A DNA stretch of 64,000 bases from Sphingomonas tagetis (GTDB lineage Bacteria; Pseudomonadota; Alphaproteobacteria; Sphingomonadales; Sphingomonadaceae): positions 1 through 64,000 of the forward strand of contig NZ_JAMLDX010000005.1 of assembly GCF_024211275.1 (NCBI RefSeq). The letters run 5' to 3'. This document shows positions 7,881-17,086 of this stretch, one piece after another. Below the pieces are notes generated by a model. That model was not told the DNA's origin. It did not search any database and worked only from the letters and a program-made list of their open reading frames with translations. Every line of letters starts with the position of its first letter. Position 1 is the stretch's first letter. A program made the translations under genes and the position numbers.

Positions 7881-8643
7881 GCGATCGAAGATCGCCCTCA
7901 TACTCGCCGCCCCGCTGTTGCTCGGGCAGACCAAGCCGGTGCTGGTTCCCGACGTGTCGCAGCGTGAGATCGAGATCGCCTATTCCTTCACCGGCGCCGA
8001 CCTGCTGCTGTTCGGCGCGATCCTGCATGCCGGGGGCAGCGGGCCGCGCGCCGGCGAGCCGCCCGCCGACATCGTGGTGGTGGTGAAGGGGCCCACCGAA
8101 TCGGTGCTGGTGCGCGAGAAGCAGAAGATCGCAGGCATCTGGGTCAATGCCGAACGGACGCGCTACCGCTCGGCGCCGAGCTTCTACGCGATCGCCTCGT
8201 CGCGGCCGATCCGCCAGATCGTCGATGCCCGCACGCGGGCGATCTACGAGCTGGGACTGGATAGCCTGCAGCTCTCGCCGGCTTCGGGCGCGGTGCCGGC
8301 AGTGCAGGCGCGGTTCGATGCCGGGCTGGTCGAATTGAAGAAGCGCGGCGGGCTTTATTACGAGGCGCCGAAGACGGTGGAGATCACCGATGACGTGCTC
8401 TACCGGGCGCGCGTCAACATCCCCGCGCGCGTGCCGGTCGGGCGCTTCACCGCCGAGACCTTCCTGATCCGCGACGGGCGCGTGCTGGCGGCGGCGGTGC
8501 GCGACATCGACATCCGCAAGTCCGGCTTCGAGCGATGGATCGCGCGCGCGGCGGAACGCTCGTCGTTCCTGTACGGTCTGGCGGCGGTGTTCCTGTCGGT
8601 CTTCTTCGGCTGGGCGGCGGGAGCGATCTGGCGGCGGTTCTGA
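7855..8643 (+). CDS. TIGR02186-family membrane-anchored protein
   Basis: About 262 residues: a signal-like N-terminus (SKIALILAAPLLLG), an extracytoplasmic domain with the family hallmark SQREIEIAYSFTGADLLLFGA, and one C-terminal membrane segment (FLYGLAAVFLSVFFGWAAGA). The family partners TauE/SafE permeases; its molecular role is unknown. The start is unclear because the palindromic repeat covers this place. I chose GTG 7855 inside the repeat because it leaves a normal signal peptide. An in-frame ATG at 7717 touching the permease stop would translate the whole repeat into a 46-residue prefix. Confidence 0.75.
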   Translation: MGERAGAATRSKIALILAAPLLLGQTKPVLVPDVSQREIEIAYSFTGADLLLFGAILHAGGSGPRAGEPPADIVVVVKGPTESVLVREKQKIAGIWVNAERTRYRSAPSFYAIASSRPIRQIVDARTRAIYELGLDSLQLSPASGAVPAVQARFDAGLVELKKRGGLYYEAPKTVEITDDVLYRARVNIPARVPVGRFTAETFLIRDGRVLAAAVRDIDIRKSGFERWIARAAERSSFLYGLAAVFLSVFFGWAAGAIWRRF

Positions 8644-8732
8644 GTCCATAAAAGCCCCTGATCCCAACCTCATCTTAACTTGTCGGAGCGCATAATACGG
8701 CCTGTTTTGATGCCGGGGAGCCGTGTGCCCAA

Positions 8733-10403
8733 ATGACCGATGACGTGAGCGGCCAGCGTTTCGACCGTATCCGCCCGCCGTCCGAAGCGGTGGTGCCGGT
8801 CGCCACGACTTTCGTGCCCGCGGTGATCGGTACGCTTTCTGCTATCGGCGGCGCGTCGAGCGAGGTGATCTTTGATCCCGCCGCGGTGGAAGCGCTGACG
8901 CACAGCGCCGATCCCGCCGTCGCCAGCTCGGGCACGGTCGGCAGCCAGATCAAGATGCGATCGGGCGCGGCCTGGCTGATCGCCAATGTCCGCGCGCTGC
9001 GGCTCGACGAGGGCAAGGTCGTCGCGCAAGTCGATTTCCTCGGCGAAGGCGATGAGGAGCGGCTGACCGGCAAGCTCTACAGCTTCCGCCGCGGCGTGAC
9101 GCGTTATCCCTCGCCGGGCGCGGCGGTGTTCCCGGTCTCGACCGCGGATCTCAGGCAGATCTACGCCGCCGACGATCGCGCGTATATCGAGGTCGGCAAC
9201 GTCTATCCGACCAAGGACATTCGCGCCGCGCTCTATATCGACGCGATGCTCGGCAAGCATTTCGCACTGCTCGGCTCGACCGGCACCGGCAAGTCGACCA
9301 GCGCAGCGCTGATCCTCCACCGCATCTGCGAGCTCGCGCCGCAGGGTCATATCGTGATGATCGACCCGCATGGCGAATATTCCGCGGCGTTCAAGACCAA
9401 CGGCATGTTGTTCGACGTCAGCAATCTGGCGATGCCGTACTGGCTGATGAATTTCGAGGAGCATTGCGAGGTCTTCCTGACCACCGAAGGCTCGGACCGG
9501 CAGGTCGATGCCGACATCCTCGCCAAATGCATCCTGATGGCCAAGCAGAAGAACCGGCTGGCGGCCGAGTTCGGCAAGCTGACCGTCGATGCGCCGATCC
9601 CCTATCTGCTGTCCGACCTCACCACGATCATCCAGAACGAGATGGGCAAGATGGACAAGGCGACCGACACGGCGCCTTATCTGCGGCTCAAGTCCAAGGT
9701 CGAGGAGATCAAGGGCGATCCGCGCTACGCCTTCATGTTTTCGGGCATGTTGGTGTCGGACACGATGGCGAGCTTCATCAGCCGCATCTTCCGTCTGCCG
9801 AGCGAGGGCAAGCCGATCTCGATCATCGACGTGTCGGGCGTGCCGAGCGAGATCACCAGCGTGGTGGTCGCGGTGCTTAGCCGGATGGTGTTCGACTATG
9901 CGATCTGGTCGCGCGGCGAGGCGCAGCGGCCGGTGCTGCTGGTGTGCGAGGAAGCGCACCGCTACGTCCCCAACGAGCGCAACGCTGATGGCTCGTCGGT
10001 CGGACGCATCCTCAGTCGCATCGCCAAGGAAGGCCGCAAATATGGCGTGTCGCTCGGGCTGATCACGCAGCGGCCGTCGGATCTGGCGGAAGGCGTGCTG
10101 TCGCAATGCGGCACGATCATCGCGATGCGCCTCAACAACGACCGCGACCAGGCCTTCGTCCGCGCGGCGATGCCCGAGGGCGCGCGCGGCTTCCTAGATT
10201 CGATCCCCGCGCTGCGCAACCGCGAGTGCATCATGGTCGGCGAGGGCGTGGCGACGCCGGTGCGCGTGACGTTCGATTCGCTCGCCGAGGCGAAGCGTCC
10301 GGCGTCGAGCGATCCGATGTTCTCCGAACTGTGGCGGCATACCGGCGGCGAGGATGCGATCCTCGAGCGCACGATCAGGAAGTGGCGCTCACAGGGGCGT
10401 TAG
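8733..10403 (+). CDS. HerA-like ATPase with DUF87-type core
   Basis: A 556-residue protein. The N-terminal 160 residues form a barrel-like HAS domain. A FtsK/HerA-type ATPase follows, with Walker A GSTGTGKST (181-189), an HGEYSAAF segment typical of HerA, and Walker B VLLVCEEAH. HerA proteins are hexameric DNA translocases, usually paired with the NurA nuclease in DNA end resection. No NurA gene is adjacent, so this is a stand-alone bacterial homologue. The ATG at 8733 has only a distant GGGAG. Confidence 0.85.
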   Translation: MTDDVSGQRFDRIRPPSEAVVPVATTFVPAVIGTLSAIGGASSEVIFDPAAVEALTHSADPAVASSGTVGSQIKMRSGAAWLIANVRALRLDEGKVVAQVDFLGEGDEERLTGKLYSFRRGVTRYPSPGAAVFPVSTADLRQIYAADDRAYIEVGNVYPTKDIRAALYIDAMLGKHFALLGSTGTGKSTSAALILHRICELAPQGHIVMIDPHGEYSAAFKTNGMLFDVSNLAMPYWLMNFEEHCEVFLTTEGSDRQVDADILAKCILMAKQKNRLAAEFGKLTVDAPIPYLLSDLTTIIQNEMGKMDKATDTAPYLRLKSKVEEIKGDPRYAFMFSGMLVSDTMASFISRIFRLPSEGKPISIIDVSGVPSEITSVVVAVLSRMVFDYAIWSRGEAQRPVLLVCEEAHRYVPNERNADGSSVGRILSRIAKEGRKYGVSLGLITQRPSDLAEGVLSQCGTIIAMRLNNDRDQAFVRAAMPEGARGFLDSIPALRNRECIMVGEGVATPVRVTFDSLAEAKRPASSDPMFSELWRHTGGEDAILERTIRKWRSQGR

Positions 10404-11098
10404 ACGCTCCGCCGGAGCCTTTTCTTCAAGACGAACGTGTTGGCATCGAGCGCTTCGCCGCGGGTGAAGGCGGCTTGCCTGACCGCGCCGCGGAACGGGT
10501 TGACGCGGTTCATACGGATGCCGACCGACGCCTTGCCCGGGTGTTGCGGCTTGAACGCCAGCGGCATTTCGGCCTGAAGCGCGCCGTCGACGAACGAGCG
10601 ATAGGTCGTTCCGTCATAGCTTTGCGCGACATGATACCAGCGGCCGACAGGAAAGGTCTTGTCGGGCACGATCAGCGGCTGGTTATAGCCCTCGCCGCGC
10701 ATGAAGGCGTCGAGATACCAGCGGTCCTTCACGACGCGGATCTCGAACAACATGCGCGTGCGGCCGGTGCCGGGGGCGACCGGCGGCGTCTCGTCGCTTT
10801 CAAGGTGAAACCAGCGCTGCTCGAACGCGCCGCCATCGGGGCGGAACAGCGCCTCGAAGGTAAAGCGCGGGGTGTTGGCGAGCGGGTGATGGTCGAGAAA
10901 CAGTGCGTCGCCGACGCCGTCGAATTCGACGGCGCGGCCGAGCGGGGTGCGGATCAGCTGCGGCGCGCCTTCGGTCCGGACGCGGTGGCCGCCGATGCGA
11001 GTCAGCGAATCGAAGGTCCAGATTTCGGGACGGGCGCGGGCCGCAGCACCCGACGACACAGCCAGTGCGCCGATCAGCAGCGTGCGGCGATCGAGCAA
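10400..11098 (-). CDS. Secreted LamG/concanavalin-like fold protein
   Basis: About 232 residues. After RRTLLIGALAVSSGAAARA, a Tat-like or Sec signal, the mature protein has the segments AVEFDGVGDALFLDHHPL, FTFEALFRPDG, and WYHVAQSYDGTTYRSFVDG. These are typical of LamG-like jelly-roll domains that bind carbohydrate or ligands. The likely start is TTG at 11098, immediately after the M23 gene stop, so the two are co-transcribed. A catalytic role cannot be supported. Confidence 0.65.
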   Translation of the reverse strand: MLDRRTLLIGALAVSSGAAARARPEIWTFDSLTRIGGHRVRTEGAPQLIRTPLGRAVEFDGVGDALFLDHHPLANTPRFTFEALFRPDGGAFEQRWFHLESDETPPVAPGTGRTRMLFEIRVVKDRWYLDAFMRGEGYNQPLIVPDKTFPVGRWYHVAQSYDGTTYRSFVDGALQAEMPLAFKPQHPGKASVGIRMNRVNPFRGAVRQAAFTRGEALDANTFVLKKRLRRSV

Positions 11099-11099
11099 A

Positions 11100-12599
11100 T
11101 TACTCGGCTTCGGCGGTGGGCTTGTTGCGCGTGCCGCCGATCGGCACCGCGAGCAATTGCGCGAGCTTGCTCTTGAACGCGCGCAGGTCGCCGCCGCCGA
11201 GCTGATCCACGACCGAGAAGCTGACCGAGCGCGGGTTGATCGCGATGCCGTTGCGGTAGAGCTCGTAATGGAGGTGCGGGCCGGTCGAGATGCCGGTCGA
11301 GCCGACATAGCCGATCACCTGGCCGCGCGCGACGCGCTGGCCGTTGCTCACCGCGATGCGGCTCATATGGCCATAGCCCGAGCCCATGCCGCCGCTGTGA
11401 TTGAGCCGCACGAAATTGCCGTAACCGCCATTGCGCCCGGCAAAGGCGACGGTGCCGTCATTGGCGGCGCGGATCGGCGAGCCGTAGCCGGCGGCGATGT
11501 CGAGCCCCTTGTGCATGCGCGCGAAGCCCAGCACCGGGTGGCGGCGCAGGCCGAAGGTCGAGCTGATGCGGCCGGCGGCGGGCATCGCCATCTGCCCCTT
11601 GCGCTCGCCCATGCCGCGCCCGTCATACCAGGTGGTGCGGCCCTCCTCTTCCCAGCGCACGAGCTGGAGCTTGCCCGCGCCGCCGTTGAGGCCGGCGAAC
11701 AGGAGATTGCCGAGCTGGACCTCGCCGGTCGCGGCCTTGGCCTGCTCGACGATGATGTCGAATTCGCTGTCGGCGCCGACGCGGCCGATCGGCATGCGCG
11801 TCGCGATCGAGCGGATATAGGCTTCGACCGCCTTGGACGGCGCGCCGGCGGCGCGCGCCGAGCGGTAGAGCGAGTCGCCGACGCGGCCACGGATGCGCAG
11901 CGGCGTGTGGTCGATGGCGATCGGAATTTCGTTGAGCGCGAGGCTCGCGCCGCTGCGCACGAGTTCGAGGCTCAGGTCGAAACGCGCGCGGAAGGCGAGC
12001 TTTTCGAGCGGGCGCGGCTGCGACTTGTCGCTGCGGCGGCCGAGCGTCAGGTCGAGCTGGGTGCCGGAATTGAGATCGGCGAGCGAGACCGCACCGGCGA
12101 CCAGGTCGGCGGCCTGTGCGGCTTCGGCGCGGCCGACGCCCGAGCGCTGGAGCGCTGCGGCGAGCGCGGTGCCAGAGCCGAGCGTCACGCTGTGCTGCAG
12201 GATCGGGCGTTCGGGCGTGTCGGTGAGCGGGGTGACAAGCGCGGTGGCGGCGAGCCTGGTGCCGGTCTTGCTGCCTTGTCCCAGCGGGGCGATCGCCTGT
12301 GCCTGCGCGATCGCGGCGTCGTTGCCGGTCAGTGCGGGCGGGACGGCGCCATAGATCGGGCGCTCGAAGCCGGGCGAGAGCAGCACGACGGCTGCGAGCA
12401 ATGTCGCGCAGGTCGCGGTGCCGCGCCACCAGTCGCCGGTGCCGATGCGCGAGCCGAGATCGGGCGCCAGTTCGAAATCAGGATAACGTTCGTGGAAACG
12501 GGCGAGCAGGCCGGATGCGGGCGCGGGCAGGGCGCGGCCGAACGACAGCGCTGCCGCGCCGCCGGCCTGCTCAATTCCCTGATCGCTGCGCAGAAACAA
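11100..12599 (-). CDS. M23 family metallopeptidase (murein endopeptidase)
   Basis: A 499-residue protein. It has one membrane segment near residue 85 (TCATLLAAVVLLSP), a long middle domain, and a C-terminal LytM domain. Zinc ligands are visible in HKGLD and in HLHYE, with a supporting HMSR segment between. Such enzymes cut peptide cross-links in peptidoglycan and sit in the inner membrane facing the periplasm. The start is TTG at 12599 (MFLRSDQG), supported by the characteristic N-terminus of sphingomonad homologues. The LamG-like gene follows directly. Confidence 0.9.
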   Translation of the reverse strand: MFLRSDQGIEQAGGAAALSFGRALPAPASGLLARFHERYPDFELAPDLGSRIGTGDWWRGTATCATLLAAVVLLSPGFERPIYGAVPPALTGNDAAIAQAQAIAPLGQGSKTGTRLAATALVTPLTDTPERPILQHSVTLGSGTALAAALQRSGVGRAEAAQAADLVAGAVSLADLNSGTQLDLTLGRRSDKSQPRPLEKLAFRARFDLSLELVRSGASLALNEIPIAIDHTPLRIRGRVGDSLYRSARAAGAPSKAVEAYIRSIATRMPIGRVGADSEFDIIVEQAKAATGEVQLGNLLFAGLNGGAGKLQLVRWEEEGRTTWYDGRGMGERKGQMAMPAAGRISSTFGLRRHPVLGFARMHKGLDIAAGYGSPIRAANDGTVAFAGRNGGYGNFVRLNHSGGMGSGYGHMSRIAVSNGQRVARGQVIGYVGSTGISTGPHLHYELYRNGIAINPRSVSFSVVDQLGGGDLRAFKSKLAQLLAVPIGGTRNKPTAEAE

Positions 12600-12831
12600 G
12601 GTGCGCCGCCCCCCATCATCGATCTACCGATGCCGACCCCCGGCACAGGTCCAAGCGTTGTGGACCATACTCCCTAAAGTCAAATTAAGCAGCCAAAATG
12701 AGGGCCTCGGCTGCGGTGAGCCGTGCGCAGGGGAAGGCGAGGCGTTTGCCGGGGGCAAGCGCGCCTTTTCAATGCGCTATCGCTGCAATGGCTTGCGCGG
12801 AGCATCAGTCGCGACGATCTTGGCAGGCACG

Positions 12832-15306
12832 ATGAGCCTGTTTTCGAACAGTCCGGTCACCGCGGTGCTCGGCCCTACCAATACCGGCAAGACGCACCTC
12901 GCGATCGAGCGGTTGTGCGGTCATTCGAGCGGGATGATCGGTTTCCCGCTGCGGCTGCTGGCGCGCGAGGTCTATGACCGGGTGGTCGCGATCAAGGGGC
13001 CGAAGGAAGTGGCGCTGGTCACCGGCGAGGAGCGGATCGTGCCGCCGGGCGCGCGCTGGTTCCTGTGTACGGTGGAATCGATGCCGACCGATCGAGAGCT
13101 GGGATTCGTCGCGATCGACGAGGCGCAGTTGGGTGCCGATCCCGAGCGCGGGCATGTCTTCACCGACCGCATTCTGCGCGCACGCGGGCGCGACGAGACG
13201 ATGATCCTGGGATCGGATTCGCTCCGGCCGGTGCTGCGCAAACTGGTGCCCGAGGCGGAGATCATCACGCGGCCGCGTTTCTCGACGCTGAGTTATGCCG
13301 GCGCCAAGAAGCTGTCGCGGCTGCCCAAAAGATCGGCGATCGTCGCGTTCAGCGCCGAGGAAGTCTATGCCGTGGCCGAAGCGCTGCGGCGGCTGCGCGG
13401 CGGGGCGGCGGTGGTGATGGGCGCGTTGTCCCCGCGCACGCGCAACGCGCAGGTGGCGATGTTCCAGGCTGGCGAGGTCGATTATCTGGTCGCGACCGAT
13501 GCGATCGGCATGGGACTCAATCTGGATGTCAGTCATGTCGCCTTCGCCTCGCTCAACAAGTTCGACGGCAAGCGTCAGCGGCGGCTGACCGTCGCGGAGA
13601 TGGCGCAAATCGCCGGACGCGCGGGAAGGCACCAGCGCGACGGGACGTTCGGCGCGCTGAGCGAGGAAGGGCCGGGCGCGTTCACGCCCGAGGAGATCGC
13701 GGCGGTCGAGGGGCATTCGGTGCCGCGGCTCGAATATCTCTACTGGCGCGAAGGCGAGCCGGATTTTGCCAGCATCGAGGCGCTGATCGCGAGCCTGGAG
13801 CGCAAGCCCGACTCGCCGGGGCTGCGCGCCGCGCCCGAGGCGGTGGACCTCGCTGTGCTCAAGCGGCTGGCGGGTGAGGACTGGGTGCGCGAACGGGTGC
13901 GCTCGCCGCGTGCGGTGGCGCGGCTATGGGCGGCGTGCGGCCTGCCCGATTTCCGCAAGCTCGGCAGCGATCCGCATGCGCGCTTCGTGGCGCGGGTGTT
14001 CCGGCATCTGAGCGAGGGGACCGGGCATATTCCGCATGTCTGGTTCGCCGACGAATTGGCGCGGCTCGACCGGGTGGATGGCGATGTCGAGACGATCGCC
14101 GGGCGGATCGCGGCGGCACGCAGCTGGGCCTATATCGCGCAGCGCAGCGACTGGCTGGCCGAGCCGGCGCATTGGGCCGACCGCACGCGCGCGCTCGAGG
14201 AGAAATTGTCCGATGCGCTGCATGCCAGTCTGACGCAACGTTTCGTCGACAAGCGCACTACGGTGCTGTTGCGCCAGATCGGCGCGGACGCCTCGAACCT
14301 GCCTGTGGTGATCGGGCCGGAGGGCGAAGTCAGCGTCGAGGAGCATGTGCTGGGTCACCTGCGCGGCTTCCATTTCGCGGTCGATGCCGATGCGCGGGTG
14401 GCGGACAAGCGCATGCTGCTGGCGGCGGCGGAGAAGGGACTGGCGCGCGAGTTGCGCCAGCGCGGCGAGGCGCTGATCGCGGCGGAGGATGACGCGTTTT
14501 CGCTGGCAGAAGGTGCGGTGACGTGGCGCGGCGCAGTGGTGGCGCGGCTCGATCCGACCGGCAATCCGGTGCGGCCGCGGGTTCGCACCGACCGCTCGCT
14601 CGACGTGCTCGACGTGAAGACGCGCGCCGCGGTGCAGGCGCGGATCGAGCGTTGGTTCGCCGAGCGTATCGCCGCCGACCTGCCCGCGCTGACCGCGCTC
14701 GACGCGCTGAGCAAGGAAGCAAGCGCAGGCGCGCGGGTGCGGGCGCTGGCCGGGGCGCTGGTCGAGGCCGGCGGGCTGCTGCCGCGCCGCGCGGCGGGCG
14801 CGCTGGTCGAGAAGCTCGAGCCTGACGAGCGCAAGACGCTGCGCAAGGCGGGGCTGGTGATCGGCACGCTCGACCTGTTCGCGCCGGCGCTGCTCAAGCC
14901 GCGCGCGGCGGCGGCGCGGCGGGGCTTGCTGGGGCTGACGGAGGCACCGGCCGAGGGGGCGACGGTGCTGCCGCGCGGCGCGCCTGGCGCTGCGCTGGAA
15001 CATGGCTTCCGCCCGCTCGGGCAACAGGCGGTACGCGTCGATCTGGCCGAGCGCATCGCGCAGGCGGCGCATGACCAGCGCAAGGGGCGCATGCCGTTCA
15101 GCCCCGATCCGGCGCTCGCGACGTCGATGGGACTGACCGCCGACACGATCGCGCGGCTGATGGCGCAACTCGGCTTTCAGAGCGTTCGCGCGCCGAAAGG
15201 CGAGCCGCCGCGCTGGGTGTGGAAGGGGCTGACCCCGCTCGCCAAGCCCAGGGCCGCGCCAAGAGACAACGCTTTCGCCAAGCTCGCGGAGCTGGTCGAT
15301 GAGTGA
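12832..15306 (+). CDS. SUV3-type ATP-dependent helicase
   Basis: About 824 residues. Motif I GPTNTGKTHLAIE, motif II AIDEAQ, then ATDAIGMGLNLD and QIAGRAGRHQRDG identify the SUV3/superfamily 2 RNA-DNA helicase group, found in mitochondria and alphaproteobacteria. The C-terminal part is Ala/Arg-rich and poorly conserved. In-frame ATGs exist upstream (12772), but the motif I block begins so near 12832 (MSLFSNSPVTAVLGPTNTG) that I prefer this start. The stop overlaps the next gene by eight bases. A role in RNA turnover is likely. Confidence 0.85.
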   Translation: MSLFSNSPVTAVLGPTNTGKTHLAIERLCGHSSGMIGFPLRLLAREVYDRVVAIKGPKEVALVTGEERIVPPGARWFLCTVESMPTDRELGFVAIDEAQLGADPERGHVFTDRILRARGRDETMILGSDSLRPVLRKLVPEAEIITRPRFSTLSYAGAKKLSRLPKRSAIVAFSAEEVYAVAEALRRLRGGAAVVMGALSPRTRNAQVAMFQAGEVDYLVATDAIGMGLNLDVSHVAFASLNKFDGKRQRRLTVAEMAQIAGRAGRHQRDGTFGALSEEGPGAFTPEEIAAVEGHSVPRLEYLYWREGEPDFASIEALIASLERKPDSPGLRAAPEAVDLAVLKRLAGEDWVRERVRSPRAVARLWAACGLPDFRKLGSDPHARFVARVFRHLSEGTGHIPHVWFADELARLDRVDGDVETIAGRIAAARSWAYIAQRSDWLAEPAHWADRTRALEEKLSDALHASLTQRFVDKRTTVLLRQIGADASNLPVVIGPEGEVSVEEHVLGHLRGFHFAVDADARVADKRMLLAAAEKGLARELRQRGEALIAAEDDAFSLAEGAVTWRGAVVARLDPTGNPVRPRVRTDRSLDVLDVKTRAAVQARIERWFAERIAADLPALTALDALSKEASAGARVRALAGALVEAGGLLPRRAAGALVEKLEPDERKTLRKAGLVIGTLDLFAPALLKPRAAAARRGLLGLTEAPAEGATVLPRGAPGAALEHGFRPLGQQAVRVDLAERIAQAAHDQRKGRMPFSPDPALATSMGLTADTIARLMAQLGFQSVRAPKGEPPRWVWKGLTPLAKPRAAPRDNAFAKLAELVDE

Positions 15307-15595
15307 GGCGATGCGGCTCGACCGGTTTCTGTGGTTCGCGCGGCTGGTGAAGACGCGCAACGCCGCGCAGGATCTGGCCGAGGCGGGCATGCTGCGGCTC
15401 GACGGACGGCGGATCGAGCGCTCGTCGGCGCAGGTGCGCGTGGGGTCGGTGATCGCCTTTCCGCTGCGCGGCAAGGTGCGCGTGCTGCGGGTGGAGGCGC
15501 TGCCGCGGCGGCGCGGTCCGGCGCCCGAGGCGGCGGAGATGTATCAGGAGCTTACGCCCGGCGTAGCGCAACCCGCGCAACCCGGCGAAGACTAA
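15299..15595 (+). CDS. S4-domain RNA-binding protein (Hsp15-like)
   Basis: A 98-residue protein with an S4 domain at residues 4-60 (MRLDRFLWFARLVKTRNAAQ ... LDGRRIERSSAQVRVG). Hsp15-like proteins bind the 50S subunit carrying a stalled nascent chain. It overlaps the helicase gene, a frequent pairing in alphaproteobacteria that suggests a shared RNA-related function. Confidence 0.85.
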   Translation: MSEAMRLDRFLWFARLVKTRNAAQDLAEAGMLRLDGRRIERSSAQVRVGSVIAFPLRGKVRVLRVEALPRRRGPAPEAAEMYQELTPGVAQPAQPGED

Positions 15596-15697
15596 GAACG
15601 TCTCGCAGAAAGCGCGTCTTGATTGACGCGCTCAAATGCCGGGCATAGCAGGAGCGGTGATACTGCCCGCATGGGCGCTTGAGGGGCCTGAACTGCC

Positions 15698-16039
15698 ATG
15701 ACCTATGTCGTCACCGATGCCTGCATCCGCTGCAAGTATATGGACTGCGTCGAGGTCTGTCCGGTCGACTGCTTCTACGAGGGCGAGAACATGCTAGTCA
15801 TCAACCCCAACGAGTGCATCGACTGCGGCGTGTGCGAGCCCGAATGCCCGGCCGAGGCGATCCTGCCCGATACCGAGAGCGGGCTGGAGCAGTGGCTCGA
15901 ACTCAACACCAACTTCTCCGCGCAATGGCCGAACGTCACGCGCAAGGCCGACCAGACCCCCGCCGATGCCGACGAGCACAAGGGCGAAGAGGGCAAGTTC
16001 GAGAAGTATTTCTCGCCCGAGGGCGGCGCGGGGGATTGA
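15698..16039 (+). CDS. fdxA: Ferredoxin FdxA, 3Fe-4S/4Fe-4S type
   Basis: A 113-residue ferredoxin. Cys9, Cys12, Cys17, Cys21 and Cys25 lie in [19 protein letters not shown]; Cys40, Cys43, Cys46 and Cys50 lie in [14 protein letters not shown]. This is the seven-iron arrangement of the FdxA family, with its usual C-terminal extension. It is a soluble electron carrier. It appears monocistronic, followed by an intergenic repeat. Confidence 0.95.
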   Translation: MTYVVTDACIRCKYMDCVEVCPVDCFYEGENMLVINPNECIDCGVCEPECPAEAILPDTESGLEQWLELNTNFSAQWPNVTRKADQTPADADEHKGEEGKFEKYFSPEGGAGD

Positions 16040-16073
16040 TGGGAAGGGCGAACTTCGCTCCGCACTTGTGACT

Positions 16074-16177
16074 GTCACCCGGCCTCGTGCCGGGGTCCAC
16101 GTCGAAGCGCGTGCTGACTTCAGGCATCGTGCGCACCGCTTGCCGCGCGGTGGACCCCGGCACGAGGCCGGGGTGAC
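16074..16177. repeat. Second intergenic palindrome type (CCCCGGCACGAGGCCGGGG)
   Basis: Left arm 16074-16103 (GTCACCCGGCCTCGTGCCGG and continuing) is the reverse complement of right arm 16150-16177 over about 26 bases. A 46-base, GC-rich loop separates them. It lies after fdxA and could act as a terminator or a REP-like element. A related sequence is widespread in alphaproteobacterial genomes (recalled, not checked here). Confidence 0.8.
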
Positions 16178-16441
16178 GGAAAGCGGCAGAACGGGCGTTC
16201 GGCGACAAAACCGAATCACGCCAATCGCTTCCCGCAATGCACCATTCTCCACCGCCGGGATTCCGGGGTGGTAATTTTATTGCATCTGTGTTAAATACGC
16301 CGCCGGACGCGAGGAATCGCGTTTCGGTACTGGAGACCGTTGTTGATTTGCCCCGCGCGACGTCCATTGCCCCGGTAACCGCACCGGGCGGGCGGCGCAA
16401 TATGCAAGGGGCGTGAATTCTTGAAGAAAGGCTTCCCGCAC
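16178..16441. other. Leader region upstream of carD
   Basis: I see no gene here. It contains an AT-richer patch (16270-16310, TTTTATTGCATCTGTGTTAAA) likely to hold the carD promoter; no clear -35/-10 pair stands out. Confidence 0.4.
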
Positions 16442-16975
16442 ATGGCTGCCAAGGCGCTGTCCTTCGATGTCGGCGATTATGTCGTTTACCCCAAGCACGG
16501 CGTAGGCCGTGTGATCGAGCTCCAGAAATCTGAAATCGCGGGCATGCAGCTCGAGCTGTACGTGCTCCGCTTCGAAAAAGAGAAAATGACCCTGCGCGTT
16601 CCGACCAACAAGGCGGAAAGCGTGGGCATGCGCAAGCTGTCGAGCGACAAGACGCTCAGGGAAGCGCTCGACACGCTCAAGGGCAAGCCCAAGGTCAAGC
16701 GCACCATGTGGTCGCGCCGCGCGCAGGAATATGAGGCGAAGATCAACTCGGGCGACCTGGTGTCGATCGCCGAGGTGGTGCGCGACCTGTTCCGCGCCGA
16801 CGACCAGCCCGAGCAGAGCTATTCCGAGCGGCAGATCTTCGAAGCGGCGGCCTCGCGCCTCGCGCGCGAACTCGCCGCGATGGAGCAGATCGACGAGAAG
16901 GCGGCGCTCGAGAAACTGCTGGAAATCCTGCGGGCGTCCGCAGCGATCTACAACAAGGACAAGGCGCCGGCCTGA
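16442..16975 (+). CDS. carD: CarD-family RNA polymerase-binding regulator
   Basis: A 177-residue protein. The N-terminal RNA polymerase-interacting domain is VGDYVVYPKHGVGRVIEL; the helical C-terminal part carries MWSRRAQEYEAKINSGD, the basic and Trp-containing region that contacts the promoter fork. CarD/CdnL binds the beta subunit and stabilises open complexes, mainly at rRNA and growth promoters. ATG 16442 follows AAAGG; a TTG at 16421 is in frame but less likely. A terminator follows. Confidence 0.93.
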   Translation: MAAKALSFDVGDYVVYPKHGVGRVIELQKSEIAGMQLELYVLRFEKEKMTLRVPTNKAESVGMRKLSSDKTLREALDTLKGKPKVKRTMWSRRAQEYEAKINSGDLVSIAEVVRDLFRADDQPEQSYSERQIFEAAASRLARELAAMEQIDEKAALEKLLEILRASAAIYNKDKAPA

Positions 16976-17000
16976 ACGCCGGACGCCGTGGACGAATGAA

Positions 17001-17027
17001 GGGCGGTCCCGCAGGGCCGCCCTTTTT
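17001..17027 (+). terminator. Terminator of carD
   Basis: The stem GGGCGG-T-CCC pairs with GGG-CCGCCC over a GCA loop, followed by five T. Confidence 0.85.
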
Positions 17028-17086
17028 CGTTTGCGCGGCGTGAATGCCAAGTGTATTAGTCAATCAACACACGTGGGAGAGTCGCC

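Noticed and set aside
8670-10106. Long minus-strand open frame opposite the HerA-like gene
   Set aside because: His/Arg/Gln-rich sequence typical of antisense frames; the HerA-like frame has Walker motifs.
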